This document shows, piece by piece, positions 51,983 to 60,611 of a stretch of 64,000 bases of DNA. Made by a program: the position numbers and the translations under genes. Position 1 is the first letter of the stretch; every line of letters starts with the position of its first letter. Source of the DNA: an uncultured Arthrobacter sp. (GTDB lineage Bacteria; Actinomycetota; Actinomycetes; Actinomycetales; Micrococcaceae); assembly GCF_947493765.1 (NCBI RefSeq), contig NZ_CANLSZ010000010.1, positions 1 to 64,000 on the forward strand, read 5' to 3'. The notes under the pieces were generated by a model. It saw only the letters and a list, made by a program, of their open reading frames with translations, was not told where the DNA came from and ran no database searches.

Positions 51983-53320
51983 CTATTCGCAGCCCACGCC
52001 GTCACCGTCGCGGTCGAACTTGGGCTGGAACCCGGGTGAGGCTGCTGTGATCGGAGCTGCACCGGCCGCACGGACCGCGTCGCAGTTCTGGTAATAGGGA
52101 GCTGCGGGGGCAGGAGCCGCCGGCACGGCAGGTGCTGGAGCGGGTACCGGCGCGGGAGCGGGAGCTGGGGCAGGCGCCGGAGCAGGAGCGGGCGCTGGGG
52201 CCGGAGCAGGCGCCGGAGCAGGAGCGGGCGCTGGGGCCGGGGCCGGCGCCGGCGGTGCGGCCTCTGTCGGCTGCGCGACCGACGGTGCCATCTGATTGGT
52301 CGGGGCAAGGATCCCGTTGCAATCGGAGAGGATCCGCTTCATGGCGTCATGCTCGGCCTGGGTGACCCAGAGCGTGTAGGTCGCCTTGACCGAGACCTGC
52401 CGCGCCACGTACTCGCAGCGGTAGCCGGTGTTCGGCGGCAGCCAGGTGGCGGCGTCGCCCGCGCCCTTCTGCTGGTTCGCCGGGCCGTCCGCGGCCTGCA
52501 GATTCAGCGGATCATTGGCGAAGGCCACCCGCTGGTCGAAGGTCAACTGCTGCGCGCCCTTCTGCCAGGCGTCGGCCAGGGCCACCACGTGGTCGATCTG
52601 CACCTCGCTGCTCGTGGACTGTCCGCGCTGGAAATCGATGATGGTTCCGGTGTAGGGATCGTCCAGCACACCGGATTCGACCTTGCAGGGCACGGAGTTC
52701 GTGTGGACGATGTCGCTGAGATCACGGTTGAGGATGTCGTTGCGGGTATCGCAGCCATTGCGATCGACGTCGAGCCAGGCCCGGCCGAACTCCTCGCGGT
52801 CGTAGCCCGTCTTCGGAGCACGGCCCTTGACGGCCAGGGTCTCCAGCAGCGCGAGCGCCTCGGTATTGGCCTCGGGCTGCTTGGCCGGCGCGGACGGATC
52901 CCCCGACGCCTCGGCAACAGCGTCCGGATCGAGTGGTGCAACGTCCGGCGTCGTGCCGGCGGTGGCGGAGGGCGTCGGCGTAGGTGTCGGCTTCGGAGTC
53001 GGTGTTGCGGACCGTGTGGGCGACGGCGTGCTGGTCGGTCCGCTGCTCGCCTCGTCCGACGGCTCCGCAGCCTCCTCGGAGGCCTGTTCCGCAACGGCGG
53101 TGGGGACAGTCTCGTCCGCCGGCGCGATCGCCCCACCCACCAGGAGAGCGACGACGGCCACCCCCGCGGTGATGCCGCCGGCCCGGCGACCGCCGAGACG
53201 AGCCCAGGAAGGTCTATTGGTCAGCAGCGTGTAGAGGCCGGTGAAGAACGCGAAGGTCGCGGCCATGATCAAGGCACCGCTGATGCCGCTAGTGATGAGA
53301 CCGATAACGATCAGGAACAA
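51983..53320 (-). CDS. Exported HNH-type (DUF1524/GmrSD C-terminal-like) nuclease with Excalibur tail
   Basis: The product (445 residues from TTG 53320) has two N-terminal membrane segments, a Ser/Thr/Pro-rich spacer, a DUF1524 nuclease domain ('SSEVQIDHVVALADAWQKGA', 'ANDPLNLQAADGPANQQKG'), a long (Pro-Ala)n linker and an Excalibur calcium-binding tail ('FDRDGDGVGCE'). It is probably surface-anchored and degrades DNA outside the cell. Coding character continues upstream of 53320 to a possible ATT start at 53410-53408 (475 residues). The (Pro-Ala)n stretch is low-complexity DNA at about 52130-52250. Confidence 0.85.
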   Translation of the reverse strand: MFLIVIGLITSGISGALIMAATFAFFTGLYTLLTNRPSWARLGGRRAGGITAGVAVVALLVGGAIAPADETVPTAVAEQASEEAAEPSDEASSGPTSTPSPTRSATPTPKPTPTPTPSATAGTTPDVAPLDPDAVAEASGDPSAPAKQPEANTEALALLETLAVKGRAPKTGYDREEFGRAWLDVDRNGCDTRNDILNRDLSDIVHTNSVPCKVESGVLDDPYTGTIIDFQRGQSTSSEVQIDHVVALADAWQKGAQQLTFDQRVAFANDPLNLQAADGPANQQKGAGDAATWLPPNTGYRCEYVARQVSVKATYTLWVTQAEHDAMKRILSDCNGILAPTNQMAPSVAQPTEAAPPAPAPAPAPAPAPAPAPAPAPAPAPAPAPAPAPAPVPAPAPAVPAAPAPAAPYYQNCDAVRAAGAAPITAASPGFQPKFDRDGDGVGCE

Positions 53321-53428
53321 CCCCAGACCGGCGACGACGGCGGTCAGCGGCCTGATCGGCCGGCGATTCGACGACGTCGAGCGGGCAGGCGGACGTGATG
53401 GCGAAGAAATGGAAAGCCCCCAGGATCA

Positions 53429-53937
53429 ATGCTGCTGTTTCCCGCGAACACTACTGCCGTCGACGACGAACCCGAGAATCGTTCACCGCTCACATGGGAG
53501 CGAGCACTCCCCGACGAGTGCGTCTCAGTTTTGGCGCAGGTTTTCCGCAAGACCCCGGAGGTCGCTGTAGTCGTCGCGCGGTCGGGTCTTTCCACTGGGA
53601 TCAGTGCTCACATCGGGAAGCGAAGAATCCGACCACCAACCCCTCCGTCGCCTCGAGGACGCACACCGAGCAGATCAAACGGCACAAGGCCTGGAGGGCC
53701 CTTGCACAAAGCGCGCAGGAGCCGATAGCCCAGGAAGTTCTGGATACCGACAAAAGTTACCCGGAGACGCTTTTGAGGAGACCGCGAGGGTTTGCGCGTA
53801 TCGACGGCAGCCTTACCCGGGATGAAACCACCTTGACCGTGAGGACAGCATCGACCGGACCGATGCTTTCAGAAGAGTTGCGCGCTTTTGAGCACCAACT
53901 GACGTCCGGGAGAAGGTCGGCTCAGGCGAGGAAGTAG
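53429..53937 (+). other. Gene-poor stretch with shifting open frames, possible decayed ORF
   Basis: Between the nuclease gene and the SNase gene lies about 660 bases of lower GC. One frame from ATG 53429 looks protein-like up to about 53620 ('ALPDECVSVLAQVFRKTPEV'). Another frame ending at 53937 is protein-like in its second half ('EVLDTDKSYPETLLRR', 'MLSEELRAFEHQLTSGRR'). A single frameshift could join them into an ancient gene. No ribosome site or family match is evident, and it may be non-coding. Bases 53938-54073 show no feature. Confidence 0.25.
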
Positions 53938-54073
53938 GCATATATTCGATCCGCGGAGCCCGCAATTTCTCCTCCAGCAGCATCGAGACATGCTTCGAAT
54001 TCCAGTGGTAGCCGTGGAGTGTGGTCCGCGTACACCGTCATCCCCCTGATATCTGCAGAAAAGACCGATCAAT

Positions 54074-55252
54074 TTGCTTCAGTTCCGCCGCATTGCACCA
54101 GCTGCCCTCCTGACCGCGACGATCCTCGCCTCCACCCTGACAGCCTGCACGGGCCCGACGTCGTCAGGAGGGACGGCAACCGAGTTCGAGCCGGGCACCG
54201 TGGTGCGAGTGATCGACGGAGACACCCTCGTCATCGCCTTCGACGGCTCCGACCAGACGGTCCGGCTGCTGAATGTCGACACGCCCGAGACCAAGCACCC
54301 CGACAAGCCGGTCGAGTGCCTCGGCCAGGAAGCCACCGAGAAGTTCGAGTCACTCACGCCGCCCGGCACCCAGGTGGCGCTGGACTTCGACGTCGAGCGC
54401 ACCGACCGGTACGACCGCGTCCTCGCCGCCGTCTTCGTCGAGGACCAGACCCTCGTCAACGCCGAACTCGCGCGGGTGGGCCTGGGCGTCCCCCTCCTCG
54501 TCGAACCGAACAGCAAGTACTACGACGACGTCCAGGCTGCGTACAACGAGGCGACCGAGGCAGGTGTCGGCCTGCTGGATCCCATGGCGGAGTGCACACT
54601 CCCTGCCGAAGCGACGCAGGCCGGAGAGGCCCTGACTGCCGCAACCGAGGCTCCCATGGGCGAGACGAGGACTGCCCTCGCCTCGACCGCAGCGGGGATC
54701 GCCGCTGCCCTGGTCACCGCCAAAGCCGTGCGGGAGGCGCTCGATGCCGGCAAGGACACCGTGCGCGTCCTCGCTCTCGGTGGCACACGAGCGGCGGCGA
54801 TGGCGAGGGACCTCGATATCCGGATCGCTGACGGCCAGCGGCGACTCGCTACCGTGAACACGGAGATCACGGCTCTCGAGGAAGCGGAAGCCCAGGCCCG
54901 CGCAGAGGCAGAGGCCGCCGAAGCCGCCGAAGCGGAGGCTGCCAGACTCGCGGAAGCAGAACGGATCGAGGCCGAGCGTGTCAGGGCCGACGCCGTGGAG
55001 ACCGCCCGCATCGAGGCCGAGCGGGTCATGGCTGAGGCAGAGGCGCGCGCCGAGGCCGACCGCCTCGCAGCCGAAGCCGCGGCGGCCGCCGAGCAGGAGG
55101 GGATCCGCAATCTCCCGCCGGCACCCGAGCCCTACGTCCCTCCCGTCGAACCGTACGTAGCCCCGCCTCCCCCGGCAGCCCAGGACCCGTACCCGGGGTA
55201 CACCGGTCCACGCTGCTACGCACCCGGCGGAAAGACCTACCGCCCGTGCTGA
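54074..55252 (+). CDS. SNase-like (thermonuclease) lipoprotein with coiled-coil tail
   Basis: The 392-residue product has a lipobox ('ASTLTAC', Cys 25), a staphylococcal-nuclease domain ('GTVVRVIDGDTLVIAFDG', 'VRLLNVDTPETKHPDKP', 'VERTDRYDRVLAAVFVED') with the catalytic Arg/Asp/Glu set, then a long Ala/Glu-rich coiled coil (residues about 265-350) and a Pro-rich end with a two-Cys motif 'CYAPGGKTYRPC'. It should be anchored outside the membrane and cut nucleic acids. TTG 54074 is the only plausible start; no ribosome site is seen. It lies beside another exported nuclease gene. Confidence 0.85.
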   Translation: MLQFRRIAPAALLTATILASTLTACTGPTSSGGTATEFEPGTVVRVIDGDTLVIAFDGSDQTVRLLNVDTPETKHPDKPVECLGQEATEKFESLTPPGTQVALDFDVERTDRYDRVLAAVFVEDQTLVNAELARVGLGVPLLVEPNSKYYDDVQAAYNEATEAGVGLLDPMAECTLPAEATQAGEALTAATEAPMGETRTALASTAAGIAAALVTAKAVREALDAGKDTVRVLALGGTRAAAMARDLDIRIADGQRRLATVNTEITALEEAEAQARAEAEAAEAAEAEAARLAEAERIEAERVRADAVETARIEAERVMAEAEARAEADRLAAEAAAAAEQEGIRNLPPAPEPYVPPVEPYVAPPPPAAQDPYPGYTGPRCYAPGGKTYRPC

Positions 55253-55333
55253 TGGTGGTATTGCTACCGGTGCCCTGAAGGGGTCACGCTTGATCCGACC
55301 CAGTAATGCCGTTGCGGATGCGCTGGAGAGCAG

Positions 55334-56002
55334 ATGCCACAGTCGTCGGGAGCACAGGCGCGATCGCGCTATGCCCTCGTGGGCCTTGCGACAACCTGCC
55401 TCGTCGCCGCCCTCGTCACGACTCTCGCCTCGGCCCCGCTCGCGAGTCGCCTCGGACCGGTGGGGACGTATGTAGCTCTCGCCTCGATGTGGGTGATCGC
55501 GATCCTTGCCGCGATCGGCTGGTGTCGCCTCGCCCCGGCCGAAACGCTCGGCCTGAAACGCCTGAGCTTTCGGGACACGATGCTCGCACTTGCAGCGGGG
55601 GTAGGACTCGCACTCACGGTTCCCCTGCTGAGTGTCGGTGCCGCTGGGATCGGCGGCTACGAGACAGGCACCGTCGAGACCGCCGCACAGTTCGACGTCG
55701 GTATCGCCGTCGTCGGGGTGCTCACCGCCGCGGTGACCGAGGAGGTCGTCTACCGGGCTGTGGCAATGGGCGCGCTCACTGCCCTGCGTGCGCCGACCGT
55801 GCTGGTACTGCTCGTGCCCGCACTCCTGTTCACGCTCACACATTGGGCGTGGGGCCTGCCCCACACCGTCTTCGTCGTCTTCCCGCTGAGCGTCGCGCTG
55901 GGGGCACTCTACCTCTGGCGCCGAAGCCTGGCCGTGAATATCGTGGCTCACCTCGTCGCCGATCTCCCCGTCGTCGTACTGGCAGCAGTCGCGAGCACCT
56001 GA
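55334..56002 (+). CDS. CPBP-family intramembrane protease
   Basis: The 222-residue multi-helix protein has the CPBP/Abi motifs: 'AAVTEEVVYRAVAMGAL' (paired Glu and Arg), 'LFTLTHWAWGLPHTV' (His) and 'NIVAHLVADLPVVV' (His). Family members are intramembrane glutamic proteases related to Rce1; some give self-immunity to bacteriocins or process peptides. GGAGAG lies a few bases before ATG 55334. Its substrate is unknown. It follows the SNase gene by 81 bases. Confidence 0.88.
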   Translation: MPQSSGAQARSRYALVGLATTCLVAALVTTLASAPLASRLGPVGTYVALASMWVIAILAAIGWCRLAPAETLGLKRLSFRDTMLALAAGVGLALTVPLLSVGAAGIGGYETGTVETAAQFDVGIAVVGVLTAAVTEEVVYRAVAMGALTALRAPTVLVLLVPALLFTLTHWAWGLPHTVFVVFPLSVALGALYLWRRSLAVNIVAHLVADLPVVVLAAVAST

Positions 56003-56218
56003 GCTGCAGGGACCACCGTGAGTTCTCCGACAGACCGGCCATTACGGGAACCAATGGGTGCCGCCGTCGATTGATCCTTCGGTGCCTGTCTCTGGTCTGC
56101 GGAGATCCGAGGCACCTCGAGAAGGAGTGGTCATCGTCCCGAACTGCCGATCGGTCTGGCCGGTTTTCCCTTGCGCGAGGATGGGCAATCGGCTCGAGGT
56201 CCTCGTCCGAGGGAACGG

Positions 56219-56998
56219 ATGCATGCCGTGACGACGTCGACGAACCGACGCCGCAACCCGCCGCACCGCCCCCTGCGACTGGTGGTCCTCCTCCTCGTGC
56301 TCTCAGTGCTCGCGACAGTCCTCGTGCTGCTTCGACCGAGCGCGATCGACACTCTGGGAAACGAGGCCGGATCCCTTCTGTCGAGGCCGGACTGCGTGGT
56401 CCGGACCCCGGATGGTGAGACCGGCCTCGACCGGGCCGAGGCGGAACGTGCGACGACGGCGGCCGCGCTGCAGGCCCGCGGAGTAGAGACCCCGGACACC
56501 GCCGATCTCGATGAAGCAGTGATGCAGGCGCTGGCCGTCGGTCCGTCGGAGGGCCCCGGACCGGTGCTGAGCTGCCGAGGTGAGACCGCCGAGGACCTGC
56601 CGGAGCAGGCGCTGACCGACAGCGGGCTCACTCCCCGCGCCGAGCAGGTACGCACGGCGATGGTGGAGGTGTTCGGTGAGCAGAGCCTGGGCGGCTTCGC
56701 ACCCGGTGGCGTCGGCCAGGGACACGGGGAGGAATCCACCCACTACGACGGCCGGGCGATCGACGTCTTCTTCCGGCCGATCACCGAGGAGAATCAGCGT
56801 GAAGGATGGCTCCTGGCGCAGTGGCTGGTGGCCCATGCCGGGAGTCTGGACATCCAGTACGTGATCTTCGACGACCAGTTCTGGAGCGCCCGCATCGCCC
56901 GGGGGCAGTGGCACCCCTATAAGGCGCCGGCCCCCGCGAACGAGATCCTCCGGCACCTGGACCACGTGCACGTGGATGTCCTCGGTGGTGGTGCCTGA
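56219..56998 (+). CDS. Membrane-anchored ARB-07466-like protein
   Basis: The 259-residue product has a basic N-terminus, one membrane anchor ('LRLVVLLLVLSVLATVLVLL') and a C-terminal domain of the ARB-07466 type with 'TAMVEVFGEQSLGGFAPGG', 'HYDGRAIDVFFRPI' and 'HLDHVHVDV'. Its conserved His/Asp pattern resembles M15/LAS-type peptidases, so a cell-wall role is possible. ATG 56219 has GAGGG five bases upstream; GTG 56228 is an alternative. It ends about 50 bases from the convergent vapC. Confidence 0.82.
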   Translation: MHAVTTSTNRRRNPPHRPLRLVVLLLVLSVLATVLVLLRPSAIDTLGNEAGSLLSRPDCVVRTPDGETGLDRAEAERATTAAALQARGVETPDTADLDEAVMQALAVGPSEGPGPVLSCRGETAEDLPEQALTDSGLTPRAEQVRTAMVEVFGEQSLGGFAPGGVGQGHGEESTHYDGRAIDVFFRPITEENQREGWLLAQWLVAHAGSLDIQYVIFDDQFWSARIARGQWHPYKAPAPANEILRHLDHVHVDVLGGGA

Positions 56999-57051
56999 CC
57001 CGGCCGGCATGTGCACTCGAGCGTCTGCATCGGCTGCCGTACCGGTCAGGC

Positions 57052-57450
57052 TCAAGCACTGTCCAGGAGCTTCATACCCTCGAGATCTGAAGCATGCCGA
57101 TCGAAGGTCGCAGTGAACTCGCAGCCCCGCCGGACGCCGTCGAGCGCTATCAAGGCGTCGGCGAAGTCATGCCCTTCGAGCGCCTGTCGCAACGCAGTAC
57201 GCACGAGGTCCGCGTGCTCCACGAGGATCTCGTCGCTCGATACAAGTGCCAGAAGCGCCGATACGACATCCTTCGCCGGAAGCCGGTACCCGCGCCTCAG
57301 CACCCAGTAGGTCTCGACCAGCACCGCCGGACTGATGTAACCGGGCTGGACCGGGGTGAGGGAGCCGAGGAGCGAGGCAGCGAGCGCCGACTGAATGGAG
57401 TCATCCTGAGTGAGGAAGCGGACTATGACGTTGGTGTCCAAGCCGATCAT
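57052..57450 (-). CDS. vapC: PIN-domain toxin VapC
   Basis: The 132-residue PIN nuclease has the acidic set: Asp in 'MIGLDTNVIVRFL', Glu in 'ISPAVLVETYWVLRRG', and Asp residues in 'GHDFADALIALDGVRRG' and 'TFDRHA'. VapC toxins cleave tRNA or rRNA until bound by their antitoxin. ATG 57450 overlaps the antitoxin stop as ATGA. The pair lies on the edge of the defence/exported-protein region. Confidence 0.92.
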   Translation of the reverse strand: MIGLDTNVIVRFLTQDDSIQSALAASLLGSLTPVQPGYISPAVLVETYWVLRRGYRLPAKDVVSALLALVSSDEILVEHADLVRTALRQALEGHDFADALIALDGVRRGCEFTATFDRHASDLEGMKLLDSA

Positions 57451-57719
57451 GAATGGTCCTCGGAATCGGTAAGTGCCATCCGAGCCAGCGCTTCTTCCTG
57501 CACAGCATCGTCCATGGCCTCGACGGAGAGAGTGTTCGCGCCGTCCCGCCGCAGGACACCTTGCAACGACGCCACCGAAGTGCGGACCACCTCCAGGACG
57601 AGTCTGCCGTCAGCCGAGAAGACGAAATCGATCCTGCTACCGGCTTCGAGCCCGAGCGCCCGCCTTACTTCCAGCGGGATCGTCACCTGGCCCTTACTCG
57701 TCAATTTCGCTTGCACCAT
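57447..57719 (-). CDS. vapB: AbrB-type antitoxin VapB
   Basis: The 90-residue antitoxin starts with a swapped-hairpin DNA-binding domain ('KLTSKGQVTIPLEVRRALGL', 'GSRIDFVFSADGRLVLE') and has a flexible C-terminus that would wrap VapC. TAAGAT (57731-57726 on this strand) lies six bases before the ATG, so the transcript is probably leaderless. An inverted repeat upstream is the likely autoregulatory site. Confidence 0.9.
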   Translation of the reverse strand: MVQAKLTSKGQVTIPLEVRRALGLEAGSRIDFVFSADGRLVLEVVRTSVASLQGVLRRDGANTLSVEAMDDAVQEEALARMALTDSEDHS

Positions 57720-57742
57720 TGTCTAATCTTACGCCTCGTTAC

Positions 57743-57766
57743 ATTCCTTATCTAGGGGTAAGGAAT
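57743..57766. promoter_or_regulatory. Inverted repeat upstream of vapBC, likely operator
   Basis: ATTCCTTA (57743-57750) and TAAGGAAT (57759-57766) are perfect inverted 8-mers around eight bases. They sit at the -35 region of the inferred vapB promoter, where a VapBC complex would bind. Confidence 0.6.
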
Positions 57767-57778
57767 CCACGTGGACTT

Positions 57779-59122
57779 TCAGCGCCCACCCGTCCATCGG
57801 GCAGCTCTCGCCGCCATCGCAATGTTCCCGGCAAGCTCCTCCACTCCCGAGGTCACGGTCGCGACAGTGACCCGGATGTGGCCGCTCTTCTCCGGCAGCA
57901 CCTGGAACGGCGTCCCCGGGGTGGCGCCGATCCCCTGGCTCGCGAGTCTGACCAGTGCTGCCGACTCGTCGAGGACGGGCACCCAGAGGTTGATGCCGTC
58001 GCTACCCGCCACCACCACGTCGTGCTCGGCGAGCGCCGCGATGACGGCGTCACGCCGTCGCTGGTACTCGTGCCGCGCCGTCGCCACCTGTGTCACGGCA
58101 GCATCGTCGGTGAGCAGCGCCAACAGGATGCGCTGCAGCAGGCGGCTGCTCCAGCCCTGACCGAGCTGTCGCCGGGCGTTCATCGCGCCGATCATGCTGC
58201 GCGATCCACTGACGGCGGCGAGCCGCAGATCGGGTCCGTGGGACTTGGAGAAGCTGCGGATGTGGAGTGTCTGCTCCGGCACCACCTCGCCGAGGCTCAG
58301 CGGTGCCGTCGAGGCCACCGATCCTGCGGCGTCGTCCTCGATCACCAGGGTGCCGGTGCCCCTGAGCACCTCACCCAGCACACGGGCTCGTGGGCGCGTG
58401 AGCGAGACCCCGGTGGGGTTCTGGGCCCTGGGCTGCAGGATCACGGCGACGGCCGGAGTGCCCAGCGCCTTCTCGAGCGACTCCACCAGCATGCCTTCCT
58501 CGTCCAGCTGCACACCCACCACCTCCACCCCGGCTGCCTCGAGCCGGTCCAGCAGCAGCGGGAAGGTGGGATGCTCCACGATCACCCGGTCACCGAACCG
58601 GAAGAAGCACTGGATGGCCAGATCCACCGCGTCCATGGCCCCATCGGTGATACCGAACTCCTCCGCCGCATAGGGCCAGTCCGCACGGAGCGCAGCCACC
58701 AGCTCCGGTACCACGGGCGGATCGAGATAGCTGCTCGGCGTCGTGGCACCCGTGACGGAGGTCAGCGCCTTGTCCAACTGCGGCAGGAGCTGCGGGTCCG
58801 GCACACCGGTGGACAGATCCAGGCTGAACAGGGTGGGATGCTCCAGCGCCTGCCGGTACCGGTCGGATGCCGTGTGCGGTTCGGCCACCGTGGTGCCACG
58901 ACGGCCGTCGGTGACGATCGCGCCCGATCGTGCCAGCAGCGACCAGCCGGCGCTGACCGTCGTGGGCGAGAGCTGGAGGTCCCGCGCGACGGCACGGATC
59001 GCCGGCAGCTTCGTGCCTGGATCCAGCACTCCGTCACGGACGGCCCTGGTGACGGCCTGCGCGAGGCCGCGGGCCGTGCGGCTCTCGAGACGCTCACCCA
59101 GGACCGCGACCGTGTTGATCAT
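57779..59122 (-). CDS. MocR-type regulator (GntR HTH fused to aminotransferase domain)
   Basis: The 447-residue product has a GntR-like winged helix at the N-terminus ('AVTRAVRDGVLDPGTKLPAI', 'DLQLSPTTVSAGWSLLARSG') and a type I aminotransferase domain with the PLP Lys in 'RSFSKSHGPDLRLAAV' (about residue 294) and 'LQPRAQNPTGVSLT'. MocR proteins use PLP as sensor rather than catalyst. It is divergent from the class III aminotransferase gene and probably activates that operon on sensing its amine. The start is leaderless-like, with TATGTT six bases before the ATG. Confidence 0.9.
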   Translation of the reverse strand: MINTVAVLGERLESRTARGLAQAVTRAVRDGVLDPGTKLPAIRAVARDLQLSPTTVSAGWSLLARSGAIVTDGRRGTTVAEPHTASDRYRQALEHPTLFSLDLSTGVPDPQLLPQLDKALTSVTGATTPSSYLDPPVVPELVAALRADWPYAAEEFGITDGAMDAVDLAIQCFFRFGDRVIVEHPTFPLLLDRLEAAGVEVVGVQLDEEGMLVESLEKALGTPAVAVILQPRAQNPTGVSLTRPRARVLGEVLRGTGTLVIEDDAAGSVASTAPLSLGEVVPEQTLHIRSFSKSHGPDLRLAAVSGSRSMIGAMNARRQLGQGWSSRLLQRILLALLTDDAAVTQVATARHEYQRRRDAVIAALAEHDVVVAGSDGINLWVPVLDESAALVRLASQGIGATPGTPFQVLPEKSGHIRVTVATVTSGVEELAGNIAMAARAARWTGGR

Positions 59123-59135
59123 TTATGTAACATAA
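59123..59135. promoter_or_regulatory. Palindrome at the start of the MocR gene
   Basis: TTATGTAACATAA is symmetric around its central A and touches the MocR start codon. It contains the inferred -10 (TATGTT on the minus strand), so the symmetry may be partly fortuitous or an autoregulatory site. Confidence 0.4.
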
Positions 59136-59236
59136 CAAACGACCTATTGTAGTGGTAGGGGTTCGCACCTATCCTCGGAGGCAGGAAGAGGCCGCCCCTC
59201 GCGAGCCGCTCGTGGTCCCGTACTCAGGAGAACCCC

Positions 59237-60610
59237 ATGACATCGACAACTGACATCTCGGCCGATCCGGAGGCCGGTGCCGAGGTACGCCGCCTCGATC
59301 GGACCCACGTATTCCACTCCTGGTCCGCCCAGGGTCAAATCGACCCGCTGCCCGTCGCCGGTGGCCGCGGCTCCTACTTCTGGGACTACGACGGCACCCG
59401 GTACCTCGACTTCTCCTCCCAGCTCGTCAACCTCAATCTGGGCCACCAGCACCCGGCGGTCGTGGCGGCGATCCAGGAGCAGGCCGGCAAACTCGCGACG
59501 ATCGCGCCTGCCTTCGCCAACGACGCCCGTTCCGAGGCGGCCCGCCTGATCGCCGAGGTGGCGCCGGGAGATCTGAACACCGTGTTCTTCACCAACGGCG
59601 GGGCCGAGGCCACGGAGAACGCCGTCCGCATGGCACGGCTCTCCACCGGACGGCACAAGGTCATGGCCGCGTACCGCAGCTACCACGGCTCGACCGCGGG
59701 AGCCATCACGATGACCGGGGATCCGCGCCGCTGGGCCTCGGAACCGGCGATGTCCGGCGTCGTGCACTACTGGGGCCCCTACCTGTACCGCTCGGCGTTC
59801 TTCGCCACGACCGAGGAGGAGGAGTGCGACCGCGCGCTCTCCCACCTGCGCGACACCATCACGGTGGAGGGGGCGCACACCATCGCGGCCATCATCCTCG
59901 AGCCCGTGGTCGGGACCAACGGCATCCTGGTGCCGCCGGAGGACTACCTGTCCGGGGTCCGGGCGCTGTGCGACGAGTTCGGCATCATGATGATCGCCGA
60001 CGAGGTCATGGCCGGATTCGGCCGGTGCGGTGAGTGGTTCGCCGTCGACCGGTGGAACATCACACCCGATCTGATCACCTTCGCCAAGGGCGTCAACTCC
60101 GGCTACGTCCCCCTGGGCGGCGTGGTCATCTCCGACAGCATCGCGGAGTACTTCCGCGACCGGCCCTTCCCCGGCGGCCTGACCTACTCCGGGCACCCGC
60201 TCGCCTGCGCCTCGGCCGTCGCCTCGATCACGGCCTTCCACGACGAGGGGATCGTGGAGAACGCCCGCTCCCTGGGTCAGGACACCATCGGCCCGGCCCT
60301 GCGCGCGCTCGCCCAGCGCCACCCCAGCGTGGGCGAGGTCCGTGGGCTCGGCGTCTTCTGGGCCCTGGAACTGGTAAGGGACCGCGAGACCCGCGAACCG
60401 CTCGTGCCGTTCAACGCAACGGGCGACGACGCGCGGCCCATGACCGAGTTCGCCGCCGAGTGCAAGAAGCACGGCCTCTGGCCCTTCACGCACTTCAACC
60501 GCACCCACGTGGTCCCGCCGTGCAACACCTCCGCGGAGGAGATCGCGGAGGGCGTCGAGGCCCTCGACGCCGCACTCGAGGTGGCCGACCGGTACTACAC
60601 GGGCTCGTAG
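59237..60610 (+). CDS. Class III (omega) aminotransferase
   Basis: The 457-residue PLP enzyme has 'GSYFWDYDGTRYLDFSSQLV', 'VFFTNGGAEATENAVRMAR', 'YRSYHGSTAGAI', Asp in 'MMIADEVMAGFGRCGEWF' and the PLP Lys in 'LITFAKGVNSGYVPLGG' (about residue 283). The blocks fit taurine-, beta-alanine- or other omega-amine:pyruvate aminotransferases. AGGAG precedes ATG 59237 at normal spacing. It leads an operon with two hydrolases and a transporter. Confidence 0.92.
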   Translation: MTSTTDISADPEAGAEVRRLDRTHVFHSWSAQGQIDPLPVAGGRGSYFWDYDGTRYLDFSSQLVNLNLGHQHPAVVAAIQEQAGKLATIAPAFANDARSEAARLIAEVAPGDLNTVFFTNGGAEATENAVRMARLSTGRHKVMAAYRSYHGSTAGAITMTGDPRRWASEPAMSGVVHYWGPYLYRSAFFATTEEEECDRALSHLRDTITVEGAHTIAAIILEPVVGTNGILVPPEDYLSGVRALCDEFGIMMIADEVMAGFGRCGEWFAVDRWNITPDLITFAKGVNSGYVPLGGVVISDSIAEYFRDRPFPGGLTYSGHPLACASAVASITAFHDEGIVENARSLGQDTIGPALRALAQRHPSVGEVRGLGVFWALELVRDRETREPLVPFNATGDDARPMTEFAAECKKHGLWPFTHFNRTHVVPPCNTSAEEIAEGVEALDAALEVADRYYTGS

Positions 60611-60611
60611 G

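Noticed and set aside
52130-52260. GC-rich tandem repeat as a separate repeat element.
   Set aside because: It is the (Pro-Ala)n linker coding sequence of the exported nuclease.
51983-53320. The nuclease domain could indicate a GmrSD-type restriction system acting with Wadjet.
   Set aside because: Only the DUF1524 nuclease part is present. It is fused to membrane and Excalibur segments, and no DUF262 NTPase domain is seen.
56127-56231. A 34-codon frame with GAAGGA just before its GTG, ending at the ARB-07466-like gene start, as a leader peptide.
   Set aside because: The ribosome-like sequence abuts the GTG with no spacing, and the downstream gene has its own ribosome site.
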